Made by a program: the position numbers and the translations under genes | Part shown: positions 24,294 through 33,593 of the stretch, piece by piece | How positions within the stretch are numbered: the stretch's first letter is position 1 | Layout of the letters: every line of letters begins with the position of its first letter | Source of the DNA: Microvirga sp. VF16 | Lineage (GTDB): Bacteria > Pseudomonadota > Alphaproteobacteria > Rhizobiales > Beijerinckiaceae | Assembly: GCF_016864375.1 (NCBI RefSeq) | Contig: NZ_CP069354.1 | Coordinates: 4,127,501 to 4,191,500, forward strand | Length of the DNA: 64,000 bases | Direction of reading: 5' to 3' | The notes under the pieces: generated by a model | Told to the model about the DNA's origin: nothing | What the model saw: only the letters and a program-made list of their open reading frames with translations | The model's database searches: none

Positions 24294-26275
24294 GAGTTGA
24301 TCGCGCCTTCGACCGACAATGCCTTTCCGAATATGCCGCTTAGGGTTCTGGCAAAAGTCGCCGTGAAATGATGCCGGTCGCGATAGACCATGATTCCGCC
24401 GATCACGGTCGGGCAGCGCGCCGCATCACATAAGTGATCGGTCAGATCCAACACATTCAGATTCAGTTCCTGAGCGGCCGTAAGCACAGGATCATCTCTG
24501 AAAGCGACTTCCCGCAGAGGCGCGCAATCGACGTTCCAATCTTTGCTCTCTGCCAGGCATTTATCGGGATCGAAGCGCAACCAGGGCGTCGAGCGAACGA
24601 TCCGGACATCCAATCCCATCGCGAGCAGACGCGACCAGGCTTCCGCCATGCCCCGACGGGTCGTTTCAGGATAGGCCGGCGATTGCGAGATCAGCACGAT
24701 GTCAGGCCGCTCGCGCTCGAGCCAGGCGATGACGTTCTTCGACCATTCGAGGCATTCCGTATAGGGGCGCTTGAGCGGCTGGTAGTAGAAAGCCTCCAAT
24801 GAAAACAGACTTGCGGATTTGGACAGGCCGCGGAAGTCAACTCCTTTGTCGCGGACCATTTCCTCGAAGGCGGGATAGAGATGCCCCGCATGGGAATCGC
24901 CGATCATGGCGATCCGTCGCTTGCTGCGAGGATCGCCATAGGCACAGACGAGAACCTCCGTCTTGCGCTGCTCCTGATGGCACTTGCTGGCATAGATGTT
25001 CGGCACATCCGCGCGAAGGTTTTCCAGCTTCGGGATAATCTTTGTCAGATCCTCGGAGCGCCAATCGTATTGCGGATCGACCATCGCGAGAGCTCCGCGT
25101 CTGTTCTGCCCCGAAGCCAGCGCATCCTGATCGTGAGTGCTGATTCCGAGATAGCCGACACCCAGCACAAGCGTCGCCGCGATACATGCGGCACCAGCGG
25201 CGACGGTGCGTTCGGTGGAGAAGGACGGGATCCGGAAACGGTCCTCGACATAGACCTTGCTCAAATGCGCAAGGCCGCACGATGCCAGGAAAAGCGCGAA
25301 ACCGTCGGGAAGTCCGATGGTTCGGTCTGTGACCTCGCCGTAGACGATGATCAGCGGCCAATGCCAGAGGTAGAGGGAATACGAGATGTCGCCGAAATAC
25401 TGGAACGGGCGCGAGCTCAAGAGCCCACGCGCCGACCAGGGTGCCTGCGAGCCGCTCGATGCAATGACGGCGGCGGCTGCGAGGGTCGGGAGGAGCGCCG
25501 TGTAACCGGGAAAAGGGGTGCTTTCGCTATAGGCTATGGAGGCAACAACGATGCCGACGACGCCGAGCAGCCCCAGGATCGCACGCTGAGAATCGGCGAG
25601 AGCGTTTCGGGTAAGAAGGATGGAAAGAGCGCCGCCAAGCGCCAACTCCCAGGCCCGGGTGGTTGTCGCGAAATAGGCCGTCCCGGGATCGAGCGGGGTG
25701 AGAAATACCGAATAGGCGAGCGAAGCACCGCCGACGATGGCGATGATCCATCCGAACGCCCGACGGGGATCGAGGCCAGCTCTGCGAGCGACGGCGACAA
25801 CGGGGACCAGGATCAGGGGCCAGACGATATAATACTGTTCCTCGACCGACAGGGACCAGAAATGGTTCATGGGCCCTTTCGCATCGCCGGCCAGGTAATC
25901 GACTGCCTGCGCAGCCAGAAACCAGTTCTGGACATAGGCGGTGCTCGCCATGATGCCGTTGACGATGTCGGCCCAGTAACCTTTGGGGAAAAGAGGAATG
26001 GACAGCGCGACCGCCGCCGAGACGAGCGTTGCCGCGGGAAGCAGGCGCCGGATCCGACGGGCATAGAATCCCGAAATGCTGATCCGTCCCTTGGTCTCGA
26101 ACTCCCTGATCAGCGAACCGGTGATCAGGAAACCGGAGATCACGAAGAACACATCGACGCCGACATATCCACCCGGCAGGACTGCCGGCCAGATATGATA
26201 GATCAGGACGGACACCACCGCGACGGCCCGAAGTCCCTGAACCTCTTTGACGATGTGATCGCGGGTATGGTGCAT
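24272..26275 (-). CDS. OafA/YrhL-type acyltransferase with C-terminal SGNH domain
   Basis: A 667-aa inner-membrane O-acyltransferase. Residues 1-360 form the acyltransferase-3 domain with about ten membrane segments: VQGLRAVAVVSVLIYHIWP near the N-terminus carries the catalytic His, and GGYVGVDVFFVISGFLITG follows. Residues 440-667 form a periplasmic SGNH hydrolase-like domain, with GDSHAGH (Ser nucleophile) and D-R-H-H-F near the end (Asp-x-x-His). Such proteins O-acetylate LPS O-antigen, exopolysaccharide or peptidoglycan. ATG 26273-26275 precedes the conserved part. The last seven codons come from a dispersed repeat. No glycan cluster is nearby, so the target is unknown. Confidence 0.92.
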   Translation of the reverse strand: MHHTRDHIVKEVQGLRAVAVVSVLIYHIWPAVLPGGYVGVDVFFVISGFLITGSLIREFETKGRISISGFYARRIRRLLPAATLVSAAVALSIPLFPKGYWADIVNGIMASTAYVQNWFLAAQAVDYLAGDAKGPMNHFWSLSVEEQYYIVWPLILVPVVAVARRAGLDPRRAFGWIIAIVGGASLAYSVFLTPLDPGTAYFATTTRAWELALGGALSILLTRNALADSQRAILGLLGVVGIVVASIAYSESTPFPGYTALLPTLAAAAVIASSGSQAPWSARGLLSSRPFQYFGDISYSLYLWHWPLIIVYGEVTDRTIGLPDGFALFLASCGLAHLSKVYVEDRFRIPSFSTERTVAAGAACIAATLVLGVGYLGISTHDQDALASGQNRRGALAMVDPQYDWRSEDLTKIIPKLENLRADVPNIYASKCHQEQRKTEVLVCAYGDPRSKRRIAMIGDSHAGHLYPAFEEMVRDKGVDFRGLSKSASLFSLEAFYYQPLKRPYTECLEWSKNVIAWLERERPDIVLISQSPAYPETTRRGMAEAWSRLLAMGLDVRIVRSTPWLRFDPDKCLAESKDWNVDCAPLREVAFRDDPVLTAAQELNLNVLDLTDHLCDAARCPTVIGGIMVYRDRHHFTATFARTLSGIFGKALSVEGAINSSIGSIP

Positions 26276-26529
26276 TGGCGTCCTGGTTCCGGCAGGGTTC
26301 TGAACCCTGCCAAGTCCTGGCGGCTGATACTCAGGATCAAAACCGGTGGCAAGCTGCATCCTGCCGGCGCGCAGCGATGGATAAGCTCGTCAAGCTCTTG
26401 CCCGAAGGAGCGAGGATCTATGTATGTGACACTGTGTCCGAACGCTCTGGCGTCTATCCCAAGGCCGTCTTTGGACTCGCTAAGCGGCCGCAGAGCCAGC
26501 TATATGGTGGCTGGCGAACCATTTCTCCC

Positions 26530-26979
26530 ATGACCAGCGACCGCTTCTATCCCTCTCGCCCGATCCTCGCCGCCTCGGTGGCGGTGATCCGGGACGGGCG
26601 TATCCTGCTCGCCGCACGGGGCAAGCCGCCGAGCGAGGGGTTGTTTTCGCTGCCCGGCGGGATGGTCGAGGCCGGCGAGACCCTGGGTGAGGCAGCCTTG
26701 CGGGAACTTCGCGAGGAGGTCGGGGTTGAGGCCAAGCTCATCGGCCTGATCGCCCCGGTCGAATTCATTGAAAGGGACGAGAAAGGCCATATAAAGCATC
26801 ACGTCGTCATCGCCGCCCATGCTGCCCGCTGGGTTTCGGGCGAACCCCAGACAGGTCCGGAAGCAAAGGAAATCCGTTGGGTCACGGAACGGGACATCGT
26901 CGATCTGCCGATGACGGCAGGGCTTACCGGGATTCTGGAGCGGGCTTTCAGGCTCGCAGGTCAGGATCCAAGGCCATGA
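26530..26979 (+). CDS. NUDIX hydrolase
   Basis: A 149-aa protein with a complete Nudix box (GGMVEAGETLGEAALRELRE followed by EVG), the metal-binding site that hydrolyses nucleoside diphosphates linked to another moiety. I start it at ATG 26530, where conserved sequence (RPILAASVAVIRDGRILLA) soon begins; the open frame continues upstream without Nudix features. Its TGA overlaps the ATG of the next gene by ATGA, so translation is probably coupled. The substrate (dNTP, ADP-ribose, NADH, others) cannot be told. Confidence 0.93.
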   Translation: MTSDRFYPSRPILAASVAVIRDGRILLAARGKPPSEGLFSLPGGMVEAGETLGEAALRELREEVGVEAKLIGLIAPVEFIERDEKGHIKHHVVIAAHAARWVSGEPQTGPEAKEIRWVTERDIVDLPMTAGLTGILERAFRLAGQDPRP

Positions 26980-27554
26980 AGCGGACAGGCCTGCTCCTCG
27001 CCCTTCCCATCATCTTACTGGCAACGCCTCAACCTGCGGCAGCTCAAGGCTTCTTCGAACGGCTCTTCGGCCTTCCCCCGCGGCCGCAGCCGGGCCAGCC
27101 GGTGCCGCAGCAGCAATATCGTCCCCAGCCGCAATATCGGCCGCAGCAACCCCAACAGCAGCGGCGCCCGCAGCAACCGCAATCGCAGCGACCTGCCGGC
27201 CAGCAGCAACCGCAGCAGCAGGCGGAGCCCGCACCCATGGTCGAGCCGCCGCCCGCGCCGTACGAGAAGGAGTTGCTGCGGCTCGCCGAAATCATCGGAT
27301 CGCTCGCCATGCTGCGCCCCCTCTGCAGCGCGCCCGACGGCACCGAATGGGGCCGACGCATGCAGGTCCTGCTCGAGGCGGAAGGCACGACGCCCGGCCG
27401 GCGCGAACGTCTCGCCGGGGCCTACAACAAGGGCTATCAGGCTTATGCCCTCACCTATCGGGTCTGCACCCCCTCGGCCCAGGAAGCTTCCGTCCGGTTC
27501 TTGAGCGAGGGCGAACAGCTCGCCCGCAACATCACCGGCCGCTACGGCGGGTGA
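26976..27554 (+). CDS. TIGR02301-like exported protein with Gln/Pro-rich linker
   Basis: A 192-aa protein with a signal peptide (cleavage near AAAQG, residue 24), a Q/P-rich low-complexity linker (about 40-90) and a helical C-terminal domain (ELLRLAEIIGSLAMLRPLC, then YNKGYQAYALTYRVCTPSA). That C-terminal domain matches the Rhizobiales TIGR02301 family of unknown function; its two Cys may pair. It overlaps the NUDIX gene by four bases. The repeated QPQ codons make the linker the kind of sequence that expands and contracts between strains. Confidence 0.82.
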   Translation: MKRTGLLLALPIILLATPQPAAAQGFFERLFGLPPRPQPGQPVPQQQYRPQPQYRPQQPQQQRRPQQPQSQRPAGQQQPQQQAEPAPMVEPPPAPYEKELLRLAEIIGSLAMLRPLCSAPDGTEWGRRMQVLLEAEGTTPGRRERLAGAYNKGYQAYALTYRVCTPSAQEASVRFLSEGEQLARNITGRYGG

Positions 27555-27730
27555 TCGAAGGATTGTGCTCCGCATCCCGAGGTGTTGCAGCGATGCCTCT
27601 TATCCACATTTTTCGAGCTTTAGCCTCTCGCGTTAACCTCCTTGCAAGGTGATGCTGGCGGTGGGCCGGCGCGACGTCTAGAAATGAATCAACCGAACTC
27701 GCGCGCCGCCCCTTCAAAGGGGCCTGGATC

Positions 27731-27994
27731 ATGAACGATAACGACGTCCCTCTCGACGAGCTGCCCGAACTCAGCGCCCTCAAGCAGGCGGCCCTGAGCT
27801 ATGTGACCGAGGCTTTTGCCGAGGCCGAACTCGATGGGCTCGATGGCGATTGCATGGCGCAGGCCGCCCTCTTCGCGGCCTTCACCGAACTCGTCGCCAC
27901 CTATGGCGAGGATGCCGTTGCGGAATATGCCGCCACCCTGCCCGACAAGATCCGCACCGGCGCGTTCTCGATGGCGATGGCGCTGAAGCATTGA
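27731..27994 (+). CDS. Small acidic hypothetical protein (87 aa)
   Basis: I do not recognise the family. It is strongly acidic, soluble and helical, rich in Ala and Glu (ALSYVTEAFAEAELDGLDGD, MAQAALFAAFTELVATYGED), with no motif I can name. Its size, position between the TIGR02301-like and VOC genes and unbroken coding style suggest a real conserved small protein. It ends 16 bp before the VOC gene, so the two may be cotranscribed. Confidence 0.7.
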   Translation: MNDNDVPLDELPELSALKQAALSYVTEAFAEAELDGLDGDCMAQAALFAAFTELVATYGEDAVAEYAATLPDKIRTGAFSMAMALKH

Positions 27995-28010
27995 ACGCGG
28001 CCCCTCGCCC

Positions 28011-28406
28011 ATGAAGAAGGGCGTGACGCTGCGGGTCGCCCGGCCGACGGATCGGCTCGATGACATCGTGCGCTTTTATCGGGACGGTCTCGGCTTCGAG
28101 ACCGTCGCCAGCTTCGACGACCATGACGGATTCGATGGCCGGATGCTCGGCCATCCGCAGGCTCCCTGGCACCTCGAATTCACGCAGCACCGAGATCATC
28201 GCGCCGGTCGCGCTCCGACACAGGACAACCTCCTCGTCTTCTATCTGCCCGACCGAGCGGAGTGGCAAGCAGCGGTGCAGCGCATGCGCGACAACGGATA
28301 TGCTCCGGTCCCGTCCTTCAATCCCTATTGGGACCGACAGGGTGTCACCTTCGAGGATCCCGACGGCTATCGTGTCGTCTTGCAGAACATGGCCTGGGTG
28401 AAGTAG
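28011..28406 (+). CDS. VOC (glyoxalase-fold) protein
   Basis: A 131-aa protein with paired beta-alpha-beta modules of the vicinal-oxygen-chelate superfamily. RPTDRLDDIVRFYRDGLGFE begins the first module and VTFEDPDGYRVVLQN ends the second. Possible metal ligands include His51-like residues in WHLEFTQH and the Glu of FEDPDG. The family ranges from glyoxalases and dioxygenases to drug-binding proteins, so the reaction is unknown. It starts 16 bp after the small acidic protein. Confidence 0.87.
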   Translation: MKKGVTLRVARPTDRLDDIVRFYRDGLGFETVASFDDHDGFDGRMLGHPQAPWHLEFTQHRDHRAGRAPTQDNLLVFYLPDRAEWQAAVQRMRDNGYAPVPSFNPYWDRQGVTFEDPDGYRVVLQNMAWVK

Positions 28407-28449
28407 CGGTTTTATCCATCATCGAAGCCTGTTCGCGGAAGGCTCCACC

Positions 28450-29106
28450 ATGCTGGATCTACCGACTTTTCTGACCTTCTATACGGCCGTTCTGGCCCTT
28501 CAGCTCGCCCCCGGACCCGATATGGTTCTGCTGCTGAGCCGCGGCGTGGGACAAGGGCGGCGCACGGCTCTTCTCACGGCGACAGGCATGACGCTGCTGG
28601 CAGCCCTCGTGCAGCTGCCGCTCCTGGCTCTCGGCGTCACCTCGCTCCTCCAGGCATCACCATTGGCCTTCGATCTGCTGCGCTGGTCGGGCGCGGCCTA
28701 TCTCGTCTGGCTTGGAGCCAAGCTCCTCATCGGATCCTTCGGCTCTCATGAGCTCAAGCGAAAAACGCCGCAGCCGATCTCGGACATCGCCGCCCTGCGC
28801 CAGGGCATGATCAACAATCTCACCAACCCGAAGGCGATGGTGTTCATGCTGGCCTTCCTACCGCAATTCGTCGACCCGACGGGCAGCTGGTCCGTGACCG
28901 CGCAATTGCTGTTTCTTGGCGCTGTCCAGAAGCTTTCCGGATTCGTCGTTCTTGGTGGCGTCGCGCTGGGCACGGGAACGATCGGCGATTGGCTGTCACG
29001 CCGGCCGGGCCTGATCGCCTGGCAGGAGCGCTTCGCAGGCCTCATCATGGTCGGCCTCGGCCTGCGCCTTGCACTCGGCGGCGACGCATCTGCGATGCGC
29101 CGCTGA
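28450..29106 (+). CDS. LysE/RhtB family amino-acid exporter
   Basis: A 218-aa inner-membrane protein with about six hydrophobic segments. The N-terminal QLAPGPDMVLLLSRGVGQGR is the classic LysE/RhtB signature, and NNLTNPKAMVFMLAFLPQFV is the second conserved block. Members export amino acids or related small molecules using the proton gradient. It is the last gene of this run, ahead of a convergent dihydroorotase-like gene, with 38 bp between stops. The exported substrate is not determined by sequence. Confidence 0.92.
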   Translation: MLDLPTFLTFYTAVLALQLAPGPDMVLLLSRGVGQGRRTALLTATGMTLLAALVQLPLLALGVTSLLQASPLAFDLLRWSGAAYLVWLGAKLLIGSFGSHELKRKTPQPISDIAALRQGMINNLTNPKAMVFMLAFLPQFVDPTGSWSVTAQLLFLGAVQKLSGFVVLGGVALGTGTIGDWLSRRPGLIAWQERFAGLIMVGLGLRLALGGDASAMRR

Positions 29107-29144
29107 GCTCAAGAGTTTAAGAGTAGCAGGGTGTGCAGTTTCAT

Positions 29145-30485
29145 TCAGGACGAAGGCGCGAGCGTCTCCTCGAACCGCACCACCTCTCCTTGAGACGGCG
29201 TTTCGAGCGAACCGTCCCACATCACCACGTTGCCGCGCACGATCGTCCCGACGGGCCAGCCGGTAACCTTCTTGCCGTGATAGGGCGTCCAGCCGCATTT
29301 GGAGGCGATCCAGTCGTTGGTGATCGTCTCCGTGCGCTTCAGATCGACCACGGTGAAATCCGCGTCGTAGCCCACCGCGATGCGGCCCTTGTTGGCGATG
29401 CCGAAGAGGCGCTTGGGACCGGCGCTGGTGAGATCGACGAAGCGCTCCAGCGTCAGGCGGCTCGCATTCACATGGTCGAGCATCACGGGCACGAGCGTCT
29501 GCACGCCGGTCATGCCGGACGGCGTGTTGGGATAGGTCTTGTCCTTCTCCTCGCGCGTATGCGGCGCGTGGTCGGAGCCGAGAATGTCGGCGATGCCTTC
29601 ATCCAATCCATGCCAGAGCGCGGCGCGATGCAGCTCGTCGCGCACGGGCGGATTCATCTGGATATAGGTGCCGAGGCGCTGGTAATCTTCCGGCCCCGCG
29701 AGCGTCAGGTGATGCGGCGTCACCTCGACTGAGACGAGATCCTTGTGCTCCTTCAGGAGCTCCATCTCTTCCGCCGTCGTGATGTGCAGCACATGAATGC
29801 GCGCGCCCGTCTGCTGAGCGATGCGCACGAGGCGCTGCGTGCAGGCGAGTGCCACTTCGGCCGAGCGCCAGACCGGATGCGAGCGCGGATCGCCCTCGAC
29901 GCGTAGACCTTTCCGCTCGCGCAGCATCGCCTCGTCTTCGGAATGGAACGCGGCGCGGCGGCGCGTGCGGCGCAGGATGTTGGCGATGCCCTCGTCGTCC
30001 TCGACGAGGAGCGAGCCGGTGGACGAGCCCATGAACACCTTGATGCCGGCAGCACCCGGCAGGCGCTCCAGCTCCGGCACGTCATTCGCATTTTCGTGCG
30101 TGCCGCCGACCCAGAAGGCGAAGTCGCAATGCATGCGATGATGGCCGCGCCGCACCTTGTCGGCGAGCGCCTCCGGCGTCGTGGTCTGCGGGTCGGTGTT
30201 GGGCATCTCGAATACCGCCGTGACGCCGCCCATGACGGCCGAGCGGGAGCCCGATTCGAGATCCTCCTTGTGGTCGAGGCCGGGCTCGCGGAAATGGACC
30301 TGGGTGTCGATGACGCCCGGCAGGATGTGCAGGCCCCGGCATTCGATCTCCCGCGCGGCGGAGGCCTGGGACAGGTCGCCGATGGCGGCGATCCGCCCGC
30401 CTCGCACGCCGATATCGCGCTCCACGCGTCCGTCGTGGTTCACGACGATGCCGCCTTTGAGGATCAGGTCGAAGGTCTGGGGCAT
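29145..30485 (-). CDS. Dihydroorotase-like amidohydrolase
   Basis: A 446-aa amidohydrolase. The metal-site region reads I-D-T-Q-V-H-F-R-E-P-G, so the first of the two usual metal-binding His is Gln; the second His is present. Lys in AGIKVFMGSSTGSLL could be the carbamylated bridge, and GSDHAPHTREEKD carries the catalytic Asp. The Gln variant is typical of one dihydroorotase-annotated subfamily common in Rhizobiales, so true dihydroorotase activity in pyrimidine synthesis is uncertain. ATG 30483-30485 starts the conserved sequence. It is divergent from ygfZ. Confidence 0.85.
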   Translation of the reverse strand: MPQTFDLILKGGIVVNHDGRVERDIGVRGGRIAAIGDLSQASAAREIECRGLHILPGVIDTQVHFREPGLDHKEDLESGSRSAVMGGVTAVFEMPNTDPQTTTPEALADKVRRGHHRMHCDFAFWVGGTHENANDVPELERLPGAAGIKVFMGSSTGSLLVEDDEGIANILRRTRRRAAFHSEDEAMLRERKGLRVEGDPRSHPVWRSAEVALACTQRLVRIAQQTGARIHVLHITTAEEMELLKEHKDLVSVEVTPHHLTLAGPEDYQRLGTYIQMNPPVRDELHRAALWHGLDEGIADILGSDHAPHTREEKDKTYPNTPSGMTGVQTLVPVMLDHVNASRLTLERFVDLTSAGPKRLFGIANKGRIAVGYDADFTVVDLKRTETITNDWIASKCGWTPYHGKKVTGWPVGTIVRGNVVMWDGSLETPSQGEVVRFEETLAPSS

Positions 30486-30560
30486 AACAATCTCATCCCT
30501 TGAGGCCGCTGCGGAACGGGCATATGTCACAGCTCTCACAGGATCAAGGAGAGCGGGCAC

Positions 30561-31439
30561 ATGCCGTCAGTCCATCTGGCCGACCGGGGCGTGGTAAGGG
30601 TTTCGGGCGAAGACGCCAAGACTTTTCTCGACAATCTCATCACCTGCGACCTGGACCGTGTGTCAGCGCACAATGCGCGCCTCGGCGCCCTTTTGACGCC
30701 GCAGGGCAAGATCCTGTTCGATTTCATCGTCTTCCAGGCACCGGAAGAGATCGGCGGCGCCTACTATCTCGATGTCCTGAAAGTCTTCGCGCCCGATCTC
30801 GCCAAGCGGCTCGGCTTCTATAAGCTGCGGGCGAAGGTGGCGATCGAGGACCTTTCCGAGCAGCTTGCCGTCGTGGCCGGCTGGGATGCTCCGAAGCCGG
30901 ATGACGAGGCCGGTTTCGTGGTCGAGGATCCACGCCTGCCTGCCCTCGGCTGGCGCGCCATCGTGGCGACCGGCGACGCGGCGGAATTCGCGAACGACCC
31001 GGCCGAAGCCTATCACGCCCACCGGATCGCGCTCGGCGTGCCGGAGGGCGGGCGCGATTTCCTGTTCGGGGATGCCTTCCCGCACGAAGCCCTGATGGAC
31101 CAGCTGCAGGGCGTCGACTTCGACAAGGGCTGCTATGTGGGCCAGGAGGTGGTCTCGCGCATGCAGCACCGGGGCACGGCCCGCACGCGGATCGTACCCG
31201 CCATCTACGAAGGCGGGTTCGCGGCGGATGTGGGCGTCGAGGTCACGGCCGGAGAGAAGGCTCTGGGCAAGACCGGGACCGGCGCCGCAGGCAGGGGGCT
31301 CCTGATGATCCGTCTCGACCGGGCGGCGGATGCGCTTCAGGCAGGCGAGACGATCCGGGCCGGCGGTATCCCGGTGCGGCTCGAGAAGCCGTCCTGGATC
31401 GGTTTTCCGTTTCCGGGAGAGACTGATCTACCGGCTTAA
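30561..31439 (+). CDS. ygfZ: Folate-dependent Fe-S cluster assembly protein YgfZ
   Basis: A 292-aa aminomethyltransferase-fold protein. K-G-C-Y-V-G-Q-E is the universal YgfZ/IBA57 motif, extended here by VVSRMQHRG, with its Cys near residue 192. These proteins use tetrahydrofolate to help make or repair [4Fe-4S] clusters, for example in MiaB. An AAGGAGA stands before the ATG. It is divergent from the dihydroorotase-like gene with a 75-bp gap. The symbol is by homology to E. coli ygfZ. Confidence 0.93.
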   Translation: MPSVHLADRGVVRVSGEDAKTFLDNLITCDLDRVSAHNARLGALLTPQGKILFDFIVFQAPEEIGGAYYLDVLKVFAPDLAKRLGFYKLRAKVAIEDLSEQLAVVAGWDAPKPDDEAGFVVEDPRLPALGWRAIVATGDAAEFANDPAEAYHAHRIALGVPEGGRDFLFGDAFPHEALMDQLQGVDFDKGCYVGQEVVSRMQHRGTARTRIVPAIYEGGFAADVGVEVTAGEKALGKTGTGAAGRGLLMIRLDRAADALQAGETIRAGGIPVRLEKPSWIGFPFPGETDLPA

Positions 31440-31547
31440 GTTCTCGTCAGACCGGAGGAACAACAGGAGCACAACCTTTGTTATAGACCGCTAGGCCAGT
31501 TCATGTACCAAAGAAACGTATAGACGGTCCTGCCGGGGAACTTATTG

Positions 31548-33494
31548 ATGAACGCGGTGCCAGAGTACAGGCCGACGTTACCGGAGGGGCGATTTCAGCT
31601 CCTCGTTGACGCGGTCACCGACTATGCCATCTACATGCTCGACCCGACCGGCATCGTGGTAAGCTGGAACCTGGGAGCCCAGCGTTTCAAGGGCTATGTG
31701 GAAAGCGAGGTCGTCGGCCAGCATTTCTCGCGCTTTTACACCGAGGAGGACCGTGCGACGAACCTGCCGCAATGCGCACTCGACACGGCAGCGCGCGACG
31801 GTAAGTTCGAGGCTGAAGGCTGGCGCGTCCGCAAGGACGGCACGCGCTTCTGGGCGCATGTGGTCATCGATCCCATTCGCGATTCCCGCGGCAACCTGCT
31901 CGGCTTTGCCAAGATCACCCGTGACCTCACCGAGAGAAAGAAGGTTCAGGAGGCTCTCAAAGAAAGCGAAGAGCGCTTTCGCCTGCTGGTGCAGGGAGTC
32001 ACGGATTACGCGATCTACATGCTCGACCCTGAAGGCCATGTGACGAATTGGAATGCCGGAGCGCAGCGTATCAAGGGTTATGCAGAAAGCGAGATCGTCG
32101 GACGCCACTTCTCGCAGTTTTACACCGAACACGATCGCGCCACAGGTCTGCCGCGACGCGCATTGGAGACGGCGGCGCGCGAGGGCAAGTTCGAGGCCGA
32201 AGGCTGGCGCGTCCGCAAGGACGGCACGCATTTCTGGGCCAGCGTTGTCATCGATCCGATCCGCAACGATCAGGGCACGTTGATCGGCTTCGCCAAGGTC
32301 ACGCGCGACATCACCGAACGCCGGCAGACGCAGGAGGCGCTTGAGGAGACGCAGGCCGCTCTGTTCCAGGCGCAGAAGATGGAAGCGGTCGGGCAGCTCA
32401 CGGGCGGCGTCGCGCACGACTTCAACAACCTCCTGACGGTCATCGTCAACAACCTGGATCTGTTGATGCGCAACGCGCGCGATCCCCGAGACATCAAGCT
32501 GATCGAAAGCGCGCAGAGCGCGGCCGAACGCGGCGCGAAGCTGACGCACCAGCTCCTCGCCTTCTCACGCCGTCAGCCCCTGCAGCCGGCTTCTCACAAT
32601 CCGAACACACTCATCGAAGGCTTCGAGTCGATTCTGCGGCGAGCCTGCGGCGAATTGATCAGGCTGCAGATCTCGCTTGCCTCGAAGATCCGGTGGGTCT
32701 CGGTCGATGCGCCGCAATTCGAGTCGGCACTGCTCAATCTCGTCGTCAACGCGCGCGACGCGATGCCGGATGGCGGCTCCCTCAAGATCATGACCGGCAA
32801 CGTCTTGGTGAAAGAGCAGAATCCCATTTCATCGACCCTGCAACCGGGTCAATATGCTTCCATCTCGGTACAGGACACGGGCGTCGGCATGACGCCCGAC
32901 ATCGTCAGCCGAGTGTTCGAGCCCTTCTTCACCACCAAGGAACTCGGCAAGGGAACAGGCCTGGGTCTGAGCCAAGTCTACGGTTTCGTGACCCAGTCGG
33001 GAGGGTCCATCAAGATCGACAGCACCCCCGGCCAGGGGACCAAGGTTACCATGCTGCTGCCGGCCCAGGAGAATGGTGAGGAGGTCATCGAGGACGACGC
33101 CGAGGCGACGCACCCCATTCGGGACAGTGCGGGAACCGTGCTGATCGTCGAGGACGAACCGACTGTCAGGGAGGTTGCGAGCGATATTTTCGACAGCCTG
33201 GGCTATGATGTGGTAACGGCGACCGATGCCAGCGAGGCGATCAGAATCCTCGACGGCAATCCCTCCATCGATGTCCTGTTCAGCGACGTGATCATGCCCA
33301 ACGGCATGAATGGGGTCGAGCTGTCCCGCAAGGCCCGTGAGATGCGCCCCGACCTGAAGATTCTTCTCGCCTCGGGCTATCCCGTGTCGGCCCTGCCCTC
33401 CCAAGGATTGAGCACAGGCGTCTCCTTCATCAGCAAACCTTACCGCTGGACGGAACTGGCTGAGAAGCTGCGGGTGCTCCGCACCGGGGCCTGA
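31548..33494 (+). CDS. Hybrid histidine kinase with two tandem PAS domains
   Basis: A 648-aa cytosolic kinase with no membrane segment. PAS1 is at about 16-130 and PAS2 at about 146-260; most positions are identical, including KFEAEGWRVRKDGT in both, so PAS2 is a recent internal duplication. Then comes a HisKA dimerisation domain with His290 in VAHDFNNLL, an HATPase domain (NARDAMPDGG, DTGVGM, GTGLGLS) and a receiver domain from about 530 with phospho-acceptor Asp580. It would sense a soluble or redox signal through the PAS pair and phosphorylate its own receiver. ATG 31548 is preferred to TTG 31545. No separate response regulator is adjacent. Confidence 0.94.
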   Translation: MNAVPEYRPTLPEGRFQLLVDAVTDYAIYMLDPTGIVVSWNLGAQRFKGYVESEVVGQHFSRFYTEEDRATNLPQCALDTAARDGKFEAEGWRVRKDGTRFWAHVVIDPIRDSRGNLLGFAKITRDLTERKKVQEALKESEERFRLLVQGVTDYAIYMLDPEGHVTNWNAGAQRIKGYAESEIVGRHFSQFYTEHDRATGLPRRALETAAREGKFEAEGWRVRKDGTHFWASVVIDPIRNDQGTLIGFAKVTRDITERRQTQEALEETQAALFQAQKMEAVGQLTGGVAHDFNNLLTVIVNNLDLLMRNARDPRDIKLIESAQSAAERGAKLTHQLLAFSRRQPLQPASHNPNTLIEGFESILRRACGELIRLQISLASKIRWVSVDAPQFESALLNLVVNARDAMPDGGSLKIMTGNVLVKEQNPISSTLQPGQYASISVQDTGVGMTPDIVSRVFEPFFTTKELGKGTGLGLSQVYGFVTQSGGSIKIDSTPGQGTKVTMLLPAQENGEEVIEDDAEATHPIRDSAGTVLIVEDEPTVREVASDIFDSLGYDVVTATDASEAIRILDGNPSIDVLFSDVIMPNGMNGVELSRKAREMRPDLKILLASGYPVSALPSQGLSTGVSFISKPYRWTELAEKLRVLRTGA

Positions 33495-33593
33495 TGGGCA
33501 CATCCCCGCATGTGATGATCAGCATCGGGATTTTTGATTGGTCCGAACCGGCGTGACTCGCTAACATTCCCGCCCTCTTAAGCCGGGAAAGCC

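Noticed and set aside
24881..26533. Long open frame (550 codons) on the plus strand
   Set aside because: Antisense to the acyltransferase, whose motifs are clear; composition is typical of a complementary frame.
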